Source: Clostridia bacterium
Lineage (GTDB): Bacteria > Bacillota_A > Clostridia > Christensenellales > Aristaeellaceae
DNA: 5,381 nucleotides
Direction: 5' to 3'
Assembly (NCBI GenBank): GCA_017412025.1
Contig: JAFQOY010000157.1
Coordinates: 1 to 5,381 of the forward strand
This document shows positions 1 through 5,202 of the stretch, piece by piece. Position 1 is the first letter of the stretch; every line of letters starts with the position of its first letter. Below the pieces are notes generated by a model, which saw only the letters and a program-made list of their open reading frames with translations, was not told the origin of the DNA and did no database searches. The position numbers were made by a program, and so were the translations under genes.

Positions 1-22
1 ACGGCCAGAAAATGATATAGGA

Positions 23-39
23 AGCGGCTTGCAGCCGCT
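23..39. other. Short GC hairpin (7-bp stem, 3-base loop)
   Basis: AGCGGCT (23-29) pairs perfectly with AGCCGCT (33-39) around the loop TGC. Read leftward, the stem is followed by a moderately T-rich stretch (TCCTATATCATTTTC), so it could be a backup terminator for the leftward transcript. Rightward there is no T-tract. The core GGCT-TGC-AGCC resembles the next hairpin. The role is uncertain. Confidence 0.4.
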
Positions 40-74
40 CCTCGCACCGCGCATGTCGCTGCTGCGGATTTCAT

Positions 75-98
75 ATGAAGGGGCTGCAGCCCCTTCAT
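75..98. other. Perfect 24-base palindrome / hairpin
   Basis: ATGAAGGGGC (75-84) and GCCCCTTCAT (89-98) are exact reverse complements around TGCA, so the 24-base segment is a perfect palindrome. Neither side is followed by a T-run, so it is not a classical intrinsic terminator. It lies between two other hairpins downstream of brnQ. It may stabilise a 3' end, be an intergenic repeat unit or be a protein site; the sequence alone does not decide. Confidence 0.5.
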
Positions 99-137
99 GC
101 ATCCCCAAAGTTTAAAACAGACTTTATTGATAATCTG

Positions 138-168
138 AGGGGACTGCCTCTGCTGGAGGCAGTCCCCT
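138..168 (-). terminator. Probable terminator hairpin downstream of brnQ
   Basis: A 13-bp perfect stem (138-150 with 156-168) closes a 5-base loop TGCTG, starting 22 bases beyond the brnQ stop codon. Leftward, the direction of brnQ, the stem is followed by only loosely A/T-rich sequence. Rightward it is followed by a T-rich stretch (171-190). It may therefore end leftward transcription and also act on a rightward gene arriving from beyond the window edge. The stem is certain; its efficiency and main direction are inference. Confidence 0.6.
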
Positions 169-189
169 GATCATTGTTCTGTTTTTCTG

Positions 190-1539
190 TTACGCCGCGC
201 GTCTGCGTCCCGCCCGGATCAGCAGCCCCAGCGCAAGGCCAATGAGCGCCGGCACCACCCACCCAAGGTTCAGGCTGAAAAACGGCAGCATGCGCTCAGC
301 CATCTGAGCCGCGCCGTCCAGCCCGAGCGCGCCGCGCAGCCCTTCCGGCAGGGACTTGATCAGATCAAGCAGCGCCGCAACGCCCGTCAGCGCCGTTACG
401 CTCACATATACGGCCCTATCATGCCCAAACCAGCCGCCGCACAGCGCAAGCAGGATCAGCGTGATGGCCAGCGGATACAGGAACATCAGCACCGGCAGGG
501 AGTATTCGATGATCCTGGACAGACCGAAGTTGGAGACGACAAAGGAGAACGCCGTGAAGACGACCGCCCACGCCCTGTAGGAAAGCGCCCGGGGAAACAT
601 CCGGCAGAACGCGTCCGCGCAGCTGGTCACAAGGCCGATGGAGGTTTTCAGGCAGGCGAAGGTGATCGTCAGCGCCAGCACCATGCTGCCCGCGCCGCCC
701 AGATAATGCCCGGCGATCTGCGCGAGCGCAATGCCGCCGTTTTCCGACGTCTCAAACAGGCCGCGGGACTGCGTGCCCATCACGATGGTCGCCACGTAGA
801 TGACCGCCATCAGCGCGCCCGTCAGCACGCCGGAGGCCAGCACATCCTTCGCCACGTCCGTATCCTCCGTCACGCCCATGGAGCGGATGATATCGATGAC
901 CACGATGCCGAAGGCCAGTCCGGCGATGGCGTCCATCGTGCCGTAGCCCTCAATAAAGCCCGAAAACAGCGCGCCGCTTTGATACGCCGCCGCAGGCTCG
1001 ACCGATGCGACCCCTGCGGACGGACGCACGAGCGCAGACGCGACCAGCACCGCGAGAAACACGAGGAACAGCGGGTTGATCAGCTTGCCGATCCAGACCG
1101 TGATGCCCGCAGGGCGGAGCGAAAAGAACAGCACAGCGGCAAAGAAAGCAAGCGAAAAGATCAGCAGCGCAGCGCCCTGCGGTGCATCGCCGAGCATCGG
1201 CGCAATGCCCGTGGTAAACGACGTCGTCGCACACCGGGGGATGGCGAAGAACGGGCCGATGGTCAGATACAGCAGGCAGGTGAACACATAGCCGTACCGC
1301 CTGCCCACCTTGCTGGAGAGCGCCTGCAGGCCGTCGGAATGGGTATTGCCGATGGCGGCCACGCCCAGAATCGGGATGCCCACCGCCGTGATGATGAAGC
1401 CGACCATCGCCGGCACAACGTTCCGGCCTGCCAGTTGGCCCAGATGCACCGGGAAAATCAGATTGCCGGCGCCAAAGAACATGCCAAAGAGCGTTCCGGC
1501 CACCAGAATCCGCTGTTTGATCGTCAGTCGGTTGCGCAT
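190..1539 (-). CDS. brnQ: BrnQ-family branched-chain amino acid carrier
   Basis: This is an integral membrane carrier of the LIVCS family, which imports leucine, isoleucine and valine with Na+ or H+. The protein has 449 residues, the usual family length, with about 12 hydrophobic segments. Family hallmarks are visible in order: LFGMFFGAGNLIFP at 17-30, AIPRCATTSFTTGIAPM near 99-115, GYGTMDAIAGLAFGIVV at 198-214, ACLKTSIGLVTSCADAF at 295-311 and SNFGLSRIIEYSLPVLMFLYP at 336-356. It ends in a basic tail (RAGRRRAA). An upstream in-frame ATG at 1563 would add eight residues, but an AAAGGA site lies 8 bases before the ATG at 1539, so the shorter start is preferred. The gene begins 43 bases after the regulator gene on the same strand with no visible promoter or terminator between, so co-transcription is likely. 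Family assignment is secure; exact substrate and coupling ion are inferred from the family. Confidence 0.93.
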   Translation of the reverse strand: MRNRLTIKQRILVAGTLFGMFFGAGNLIFPVHLGQLAGRNVVPAMVGFIITAVGIPILGVAAIGNTHSDGLQALSSKVGRRYGYVFTCLLYLTIGPFFAIPRCATTSFTTGIAPMLGDAPQGAALLIFSLAFFAAVLFFSLRPAGITVWIGKLINPLFLVFLAVLVASALVRPSAGVASVEPAAAYQSGALFSGFIEGYGTMDAIAGLAFGIVVIDIIRSMGVTEDTDVAKDVLASGVLTGALMAVIYVATIVMGTQSRGLFETSENGGIALAQIAGHYLGGAGSMVLALTITFACLKTSIGLVTSCADAFCRMFPRALSYRAWAVVFTAFSFVVSNFGLSRIIEYSLPVLMFLYPLAITLILLALCGGWFGHDRAVYVSVTALTGVAALLDLIKSLPEGLRGALGLDGAAQMAERMLPFFSLNLGWVVPALIGLALGLLIRAGRRRAA

Positions 1540-1547
1540 GATGCTCA

Positions 1548-1553
1548 TCCTTT
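1548..1553 (-). promoter_or_regulatory. brnQ ribosome binding site that selects the start
   Basis: Reading leftward, AAAGGA is followed by 8 bases and then ATG at 1539. The earlier in-frame ATGs at 1563 and 1548 lack a suitably spaced purine-rich site; the one at 1548 overlaps this site. This makes M-R-N-R-L the likely N-terminus. Confidence 0.65.
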
Positions 1554-1582
1554 CGCTTTCCATCCGTTTTCCGGCATTCCAT

Positions 1583-2239
1583 TCATTCGCAGAGCTGCGC
1601 CAGCTTCTTCGGGTTGACGATTTCCACTGCGCCCCGCGTCACGTTGATCATGCCCTCGCTCTGGAAATACCGCAGCATCCGCGTGACCACCTCGCGCGCC
1701 GTACCCATATGGTTGGCAATTCTGTCATGGGTCATCATGATGGAATTGCTGTTTTCCAGCCGGCTCTCCTCAATGAGAAACTCCGCGAGGCGCTCGTCGA
1801 ACTTCTTCCACATGACCTGCTCCATCAGCCAGGTCAATTCGGAAAAATGATTGCAGATCAGATGGCAGGAATACGTCGCCACGGGCAGCGATTCATCCAT
1901 CAGATTCTTATACAGGCACGCCGGGATAATCCACAGATCGCAGTCCTTTTCCGCGGCAATGAAGATATCAAACTGCATATCGGGCATGACGCACGAGGCG
2001 GAAAACAGGCAGATGTCCATATCAAAGAACCTGCTGATCGTGATTTCCCGACCCTCGTCCGAGAGCATATATGCGCGGAGCTGTCCGCTGCATACTAAAA
2101 TAAGCCCCATGCACTCCGGGCTGCCGTCATGGAGCACCGTGCCCGCTTTCACCGTGGAAAACTGTGATACGGAAAGAATCTTTTCCTGCTGTTCTTTTGT
2201 CAGCTTACCCCAGATCGGAAAATACTGCTCGTATTTCAT
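1583..2239 (-). CDS. Crp/Fnr-family transcriptional regulator (cysteine-rich)
   Basis: This is a cytoplasmic DNA-binding regulator of 218 residues, typical for the CRP/FNR superfamily. Residues about 6-125 form the cyclic-nucleotide-binding-like beta-barrel (GLILVCSGQLRAY at 45-57). A dimerisation helix follows at about 132-160, and a winged helix-turn-helix at about 168-213. Its recognition helix, TAREVVTRMLRYF (180-192), carries R182-E183-x-x-x-R187, the CRP arrangement that reads TGTGA half-sites. The cAMP-binding signature of CRP (G-E-x-x near the hinge followed by R-S/T) is not visible in the matching stretch, FFDMDICLFSASCVMPDMQF (71-90), so cAMP is an unlikely ligand. Nine cysteines are present (43, 50, 77, 83, 100, 108, 125, 129, 217), but not the N-terminal cluster of FNR; thiol redox sensing is inference. 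The start at 2239 is set by GAGGG seven bases upstream. It is divergent from the nitroreductase-msrAB genes and probably controls them. The effector is unknown. Confidence 0.92.
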   Translation of the reverse strand: MKYEQYFPIWGKLTKEQQEKILSVSQFSTVKAGTVLHDGSPECMGLILVCSGQLRAYMLSDEGREITISRFFDMDICLFSASCVMPDMQFDIFIAAEKDCDLWIIPACLYKNLMDESLPVATYSCHLICNHFSELTWLMEQVMWKKFDERLAEFLIEESRLENSNSIMMTHDRIANHMGTAREVVTRMLRYFQSEGMINVTRGAVEIVNPKKLAQLCE

Positions 2240-2246
2240 TTTGCAT

Positions 2247-2251
2247 CCCTC
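2247..2251 (-). promoter_or_regulatory. Ribosome binding site of the Crp/Fnr regulator
   Basis: GAGGG read leftward lies 7 bases before the ATG at 2239. The reading frame stays open far upstream of this point, through the divergent region and back across the antisense of the nitroreductase. This site, together with the start of the recognisable domain, fixes the true N-terminus. Confidence 0.75.
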
Positions 2252-2288
2252 AAGTCCTTCTTCTGTCGCCGCGCCTTCTCCCGCCGGA

Positions 2289-2306
2289 GGGCAATTCATA
2301 TTGCCC
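2289..2306. promoter_or_regulatory. Inverted repeat GGGCAAT-N4-ATTGCCC in the regulator leader
   Basis: GGGCAAT (2289-2295) and ATTGCCC (2300-2306) are perfect arms around TCAT. The element lies 50 bases before the regulator start codon, at or just past the start expected from the weak -10 box at 2313-2318. Its 18-base dyad size suits a dimeric regulator, so it could be an autoregulatory operator; as RNA it would be a small leader hairpin. The dyad is seen; its function is inferred. Confidence 0.4.
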
Positions 2307-2312
2307 GTTTCA

Positions 2313-2318
2313 TTTATA
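2313..2318 (-). promoter_or_regulatory. Weak candidate -10 box for the regulator-brnQ transcript
   Basis: Read leftward the sequence is TATAAA, five of six matches to the TATAAT consensus, about 75 bases upstream of the regulator start codon. No recognisable -35 hexamer lies 16-18 bases before it. It is the best leftward candidate I see in the divergent region, but evidence is thin. Confidence 0.3.
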
Positions 2319-2447
2319 AGATTCGTCCTGTACGGCCTTATTTCCTTCTTTTTCCCTGCGATTGCGTCCATGGGACAAAAAAGCAGATTCCCAAAGCAAA
2401 CGGCGCGGCGGCATTTGAGGCGGCGCTTCGCTTCGGGCATTCTCGCA

Positions 2448-2462
2448 TGTGACAAAATCACA
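2448..2462. promoter_or_regulatory. Crp/Fnr-type operator TGTGA-N5-TCACA
   Basis: TGTGACAAAATCACA is a perfect dyad with the consensus CRP half-sites TGTGA and TCACA. The spacer is 5 bases instead of the 6 usual for E. coli CRP, so the half-sites sit one base closer. Its centre (2455) is about 41 bases upstream of the start predicted from the TATAAT box at 2484-2489, the class II activator position. The adjacent regulator has a CRP-like R-E-x-x-x-R recognition helix. Binding is inferred. Confidence 0.68.
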
Positions 2463-2483
2463 GAAGATTGCCAGCGCTTCCAG

Positions 2484-2489
2484 TATAAT
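2484..2489 (+). promoter_or_regulatory. -10 box of the nitroreductase-msrAB promoter
   Basis: TATAAT matches the sigma-A -10 consensus exactly and lies 44 bases before the nitroreductase start codon. The hexamer at the expected -35 place (2461-2466, CAGAAG) is far from TTGACA and is overlapped by the Crp-type palindrome. This fits a promoter needing an activator. Transcription would start near 2496. Confidence 0.65.
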
Positions 2490-2533
2490 ACAGCCAGACT
2501 AAAGCAGAAATCCACATACACGGAGGTGCTCTC

Positions 2534-3400
2534 ATGAATTACAGCGTACTCATTCAGAACAGGAAAACCTTCCGCGAGTTTTCGGATAAAAAGGTTTCTC
2601 TTTCTTCTCTCAAGACCCTCAGATCCTATCATCGCCACGCTGTCCGCCGCCTGGTTCCGGAAATCAGGACGCAGCTCTATCTCTTTGGCGCAGAGGTGCA
2701 GCCCGCTCTGGAAGGCGCAGCAGGCTACCATCAGCTGCTGGTCGGCGCGCCGCATTACATGGTGCTCCTGTCCGAAAAGCACCCTCAGGCATATCTCAAC
2801 GCCGGATACATGATGGAAGACCTGATCCTGAAGCTGGTCGATATGGGACTGGACAGCTGCTTCCTGACGTTCGCCGACAGCGAACAGATCAAAGCTGCGC
2901 TCCGTATCGATTCGCAGCTTGAAGTAGCTGCCATTGCCGCATTCGGTCACGGCAGGAAATCCGCAAAACGCATGCAGCTCAACGTGCGCAGCATGTCCGA
3001 TATCGATATGACCGCCAAACGCCAGTACATGGAGCCCAAACACAGCATCTACGATCTGGCGTTCCTGGGCACATGGGGCAACACGCACAGACTGGATGAG
3101 TATATCGGCTTCTATGACGACATCCTGTGGGAATCCCTGTATGCGGTCACGCTGGCGCCCAGCTATCTGAACCGTCAGGCATATGGATTCCTGCTGCGCG
3201 ACGGCGGCGTGAGCCTGATCAGCAAGCCCGACGAATTCAATACGCCGATTGACGGGGATCTGAGCCTTGGCGTCGCGCTGCTTCACTTCACAGCAGTAGC
3301 GGAAAGCCGAGGAGCCAGGCTCCACTGGCGCTTTGACGGCGACGGCGGCGGGCTGAGCCTTCCGGCAGGCCATCATGTGGTGGCCGTCAGCGCTCTGTAA
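2534..3400 (+). CDS. Nitroreductase-family flavoprotein (TM1586-like)
   Basis: This is a predicted cytoplasmic FMN-dependent oxidoreductase of the nitroreductase superfamily, closest in appearance to the Thermotoga TM1586-type group. It has 288 residues, longer than the ~200 of single-unit nitroreductases. It appears to contain two similar halves: an N-terminal half with the NRKTFREFSDKK motif (9-20), whose arginines in this superfamily contact the FMN phosphate, and the segment LNAGYMMEDLILKLVDMGLD (88-107); and a C-terminal half with SYLNRQAYGFLLRDGGVSLI (210-229) and GDLSLGVALLHFTAVAE (241-257). No signal peptide or membrane segment is seen. The ATG follows GGAGG with 7 bases between. It is the first gene after the Crp-type operator, and msrAB starts 45 bases after its stop, so the two probably form an operon. 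The natural substrate is unknown; a role in redox stress is inferred from neighbours. Confidence 0.85.
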   Translation: MNYSVLIQNRKTFREFSDKKVSLSSLKTLRSYHRHAVRRLVPEIRTQLYLFGAEVQPALEGAAGYHQLLVGAPHYMVLLSEKHPQAYLNAGYMMEDLILKLVDMGLDSCFLTFADSEQIKAALRIDSQLEVAAIAAFGHGRKSAKRMQLNVRSMSDIDMTAKRQYMEPKHSIYDLAFLGTWGNTHRLDEYIGFYDDILWESLYAVTLAPSYLNRQAYGFLLRDGGVSLISKPDEFNTPIDGDLSLGVALLHFTAVAESRGARLHWRFDGDGGGLSLPAGHHVVAVSAL

Positions 3401-3445
3401 AGCGTCAGTCCGCCCGTCATTCATTTATTCATCAGGGAGGTGCTC

Positions 3446-4573
3446 ATGAAATCTGAAAGATTCAACGTCCGCAGACGTCCAGTTCCCAGTCTGCTTGCTG
3501 CAGCGCTCACGCTGGCGCTCTGCGCTTCGCTATTATCAGGCAGCGATCGGCTTCAGCCCGCCCTGGCCGAAACGCAGCCGGACCAGAAGGAGAGGGTGAT
3601 CATGGATTTTTCCGGTGAAAACGAACATGTGATTTATCTTGCAGGCGGCTGCTTCTGGGGGATTGAACATCTGATGCAGTCCATCCCCGGCGTCATCGAC
3701 GCTCAGAGCGGCTATGCCAACGGCTATCGCGCGCAGGACGCCAATTATCAGGCCGTCTGTACCACGGATACAGGATTCCGCGAGACCGTTCGGGTTCAGT
3801 ATGATCCGCAGCAGGTCAGCCTTGACGCGCTGCTTCTGGCCTATTTCTACGTGATCGACCCGACCGTGCAAAACCGGCAGGGCAACGACGTCGGCTCTCA
3901 GTACCAGACCGGCGTTTACTACACAAACGACAGCGCCAGGGAGACCGTCGAGCGCATCGCCGAAATCGAACGGAGCCGGAGCCGCGCGTTTCATGTAGAA
4001 ATCGGTCCGCTGCTCAGCTTCTATCCTGCCGAAGCATATCATCAGGATTATCTGCAAAAGAATCCGTTCGGTTACTGCCATATTCCGCTGGAGGAAATCA
4101 TCCTGTTTTCCAGCCTTCGCATCGATCCGGGCGACTATCAAAAGCCCGCCGCAGAGACCATCCGCGACAGGCTGACAGAGGAACAGTATATCGTCACGCA
4201 GGAAAACGGAACGGAGTACCCCTTCCACAATGCATTCTGGGATCAGTTTGAAAAGGGAGTCTACGTGGACGTCGTCACCGGGGAACCGCTTTTCTCTTCA
4301 GCGGACAAATACGAGAGCAGCTGCGGCTGGCCCGCATTCACCAAGCCCATTGAAGCGCCCTCGGTCGTCTATCTTGAGGACAGCAGCCACGGCATGGAGC
4401 GCATCGAGGTGCGCAGCAGGGCCGGCAACTCCCACCTCGGCCATGTTTTCACCGACGATCCGGAATCGCCGAGTGGCGTTCGGTTCTGCATCAACAGCGC
4501 ATCCCTGCGCTTTATCCCCTATGCGCACATGGAGGCTGAGGGCTACGGTTATCTGATGGATCTCTTCGATTAA
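3446..4573 (+). CDS. msrAB: Exported fused methionine sulfoxide reductase MsrA-MsrB
   Basis: This bifunctional enzyme reduces both stereoisomers of methionine sulfoxide: MsrA the S form, MsrB the R form. In 375 residues, positions 1-41 look like a signal peptide: a basic start with RRR at 9-11, a hydrophobic core at about 14-31, and an ALA motif predicting cleavage after residue 41. MsrA spans about 60-213, with catalytic Cys69 in GGCFWG and probable recycling Cys211 in GYCHI. MsrB spans about 240-365, with catalytic Cys348 in [11 protein letters not shown] and Cys293 in SSCGWPAF. That 55-residue spacing equals the Cys439/Cys494 pair of Neisseria PilB. The CxxC zinc pairs of many MsrB proteins are absent ([13 protein letters not shown]), as is usual in fused enzymes. 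GGAGG at 3436-3440 favours the ATG at 3446; a GTG at 3440 is in frame but overlaps that site. An internal ribosome site and ATG at 3602 could give a cytoplasmic form. No thioredoxin-like or CcdA partner is in the window. Confidence 0.95.
   Translation: MKSERFNVRRRPVPSLLAAALTLALCASLLSGSDRLQPALAETQPDQKERVIMDFSGENEHVIYLAGGCFWGIEHLMQSIPGVIDAQSGYANGYRAQDANYQAVCTTDTGFRETVRVQYDPQQVSLDALLLAYFYVIDPTVQNRQGNDVGSQYQTGVYYTNDSARETVERIAEIERSRSRAFHVEIGPLLSFYPAEAYHQDYLQKNPFGYCHIPLEEIILFSSLRIDPGDYQKPAAETIRDRLTEEQYIVTQENGTEYPFHNAFWDQFEKGVYVDVVTGEPLFSSADKYESSCGWPAFTKPIEAPSVVYLEDSSHGMERIEVRSRAGNSHLGHVFTDDPESPSGVRFCINSASLRFIPYAHMEAEGYGYLMDLFD
3588..3604 (+). promoter_or_regulatory. Internal in-frame translation start in msrAB
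   Basis: AGGAG (3588-3592) is followed by 9 bases and an ATG at 3602-3604, codon 53 of msrAB in the same frame. Starting here gives M-D-F-S-G-E-N-E-H, which lacks the signal peptide but keeps all four key cysteines, so the product would be a complete cytoplasmic MsrAB of 323 residues. The spacing matches that of the dfx gene in this window. Whether it is used is unknown. Confidence 0.5.
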
Positions 4574-4616
4574 CGCATCAGACAGACGATCGGAGCATCA
4601 GGCCGCACAGAGAATC

Positions 4617-4645
4617 TTGACAGCGCAGGCAAAGCGGCGTACAAT
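4617..4645 (+). promoter_or_regulatory. Strong sigma-A promoter of the superoxide reductase gene
   Basis: TTGACA (4617-4622), a 17-base spacer and TACAAT (4640-4645) form a near-consensus vegetative promoter with optimal spacing. Transcription should start near 4652, giving a leader of about 26 bases that contains the AGGAGG site (4663-4668), 9 bases before the ATG. It uncouples this gene from msrAB, although read-through is possible because I see no terminator between them. Confidence 0.85.
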
Positions 4646-4677
4646 GGAAAAAAAAGCATGTCAGGAGGTCTCTCATT

Positions 4678-5055
4678 ATGCAGGAAAAGTTTTACATCTG
4701 CCGCCGCTGCGGCAACCTGATCGGCAAGATCCACGATTCCGGCGTTCCCGTCGTCTGCTGCGGCCAGCAGATGGAAGCGCTGATCCCCAACACCGTGGAA
4801 GCCAGCGGCGAAAAGCATCTGCCGGTTGTCACGGTTGAGGATGGCGCCGTCAACGTCAACGTAGGCAGCGTGGACCATCCCATGGTTCCCGAGCACTACA
4901 TCGAGTGGGTGTATGTGCTGACCGAAAACGGCGGCCAGCGCAAGGCGCTCAAGCCCGGCGACGATCCCAACGTTTCCTTCTGCCTGGGCGAGGACAAGGC
5001 CATCGCCGTCTACGCCTACTGTAATCTGCATGGTCTGTGGATGACGGAAGTGTAA
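4678..5055 (+). CDS. dfx: Superoxide reductase (desulfoferrodoxin, two-iron class)
   Basis: This cytoplasmic non-haem iron enzyme reduces superoxide to hydrogen peroxide without releasing oxygen, usually with electrons from rubredoxin; it is typical of anaerobes. The 125-residue length is normal for desulfoferrodoxins. The N-terminal desulforedoxin-like domain has C8-x-x-C11 and C27-C28, the four ligands of iron centre I. The catalytic domain has H47, H67, H73, C115 and H118, matching the Fe(His)4(Cys) site of centre II. E45-K46 precedes H47, matching the conserved Glu-Lys next to the active site that includes the catalytic lysine. All expected ligands are present, so it should be active. AGGAGG lies 9 bases before the ATG, and the gene has its own consensus promoter and a strong terminator, so it can be expressed alone. 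No rubredoxin, rubrerythrin or peroxidase gene is seen nearby. Confidence 0.96.
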   Translation: MQEKFYICRRCGNLIGKIHDSGVPVVCCGQQMEALIPNTVEASGEKHLPVVTVEDGAVNVNVGSVDHPMVPEHYIEWVYVLTENGGQRKALKPGDDPNVSFCLGEDKAIAVYAYCNLHGLWMTEV

Positions 5056-5074
5056 TCCGGCGCGTACAGGCTGG

Positions 5075-5100
5075 TGGACGGGGGAACCTTTCCCCCGCCA
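5075..5100 (+). other. GC-rich hairpin after dfx
   Basis: CGGGGGAA (5079-5086) pairs with TTCCCCCG (5090-5097) around CCT, and TGG/CCA extend the stem past a bulged A (5078). It begins 20 bases after the dfx stop. It is followed by GC-rich sequence before any T-rich stretch, so it is a poor intrinsic terminator alone. It may protect the mRNA 3' end or act with the terminator at 5153. Confidence 0.5.
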
Positions 5101-5152
5101 TAGCCGCGACCGATTTGATTTTCTGTTCTATGCAGGTTTTTCGGCAATCTGC

Positions 5153-5190
5153 GCTGTGCAGCCCTGTGCTGCACAGCTCTTTTTATATTT
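5153..5190 (+). terminator. Intrinsic terminator of the dfx transcript
   Basis: GCTGTGCAG (5153-5161) and CTGCACAGC (5169-5177) form a perfect 9-bp stem with a 7-base loop. It is followed directly by a T-rich tail with TTTTT at 5180-5184 and TATATTT after it. This is a classical Rho-independent terminator for rightward transcription; leftward, the flank is not T-rich. Confidence 0.85.
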
Positions 5191-5202
5191 CTTCGTCTGT
5201 TC

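Noticed and set aside
421..1617. Long rightward open frame (about 398 codons) opposite brnQ
   Set aside because: It is antisense to a secure brnQ gene. Its translation is unusually rich in Arg, His and Gln without any domain, which is typical of the mirror frame of a G+C-rich membrane protein gene.
2240..3424. Leftward upstream extension of the regulator frame to 613 residues
   Set aside because: The extra part lies across the divergent promoter region and the antisense of the nitroreductase and shows no domain. The CRP-type protein starts at 2239 behind a good ribosome binding site.
3440..3445. GTG at 3440 as the msrAB start
   Set aside because: The GTG overlaps the GGAGG ribosome binding site (3436-3440). 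The ATG at 3446 has correct spacing and keeps the signal peptide.
3467..3481. Twin-arginine (Tat) export signal in MsrAB from the RRR at residues 9-11
   Set aside because: The R-R-x-F-L-K type context is missing (RRRPVPS), so an ordinary Sec signal peptide is the simpler reading.
3512..3532. Lipoprotein signal (lipobox) around Cys26 of MsrAB
   Set aside because: The residues before the cysteine are L-A-L. Leucine at position -1 does not fit the lipobox, which wants G, A or S. Cleavage after the ALA motif at 39-41 is more plausible.
3536..4228. Leftward open frame of about 230 codons opposite msrAB
   Set aside because: It is the mirror of the MsrA coding region, whose catalytic motifs are unmistakable on the other strand, and it has no recognisable domain.
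4574..4616. Terminator between msrAB and dfx
   Set aside because: Only a short direct repeat of GCATCAG is seen. There is no stable stem followed by a T-run, so read-through into dfx remains possible.
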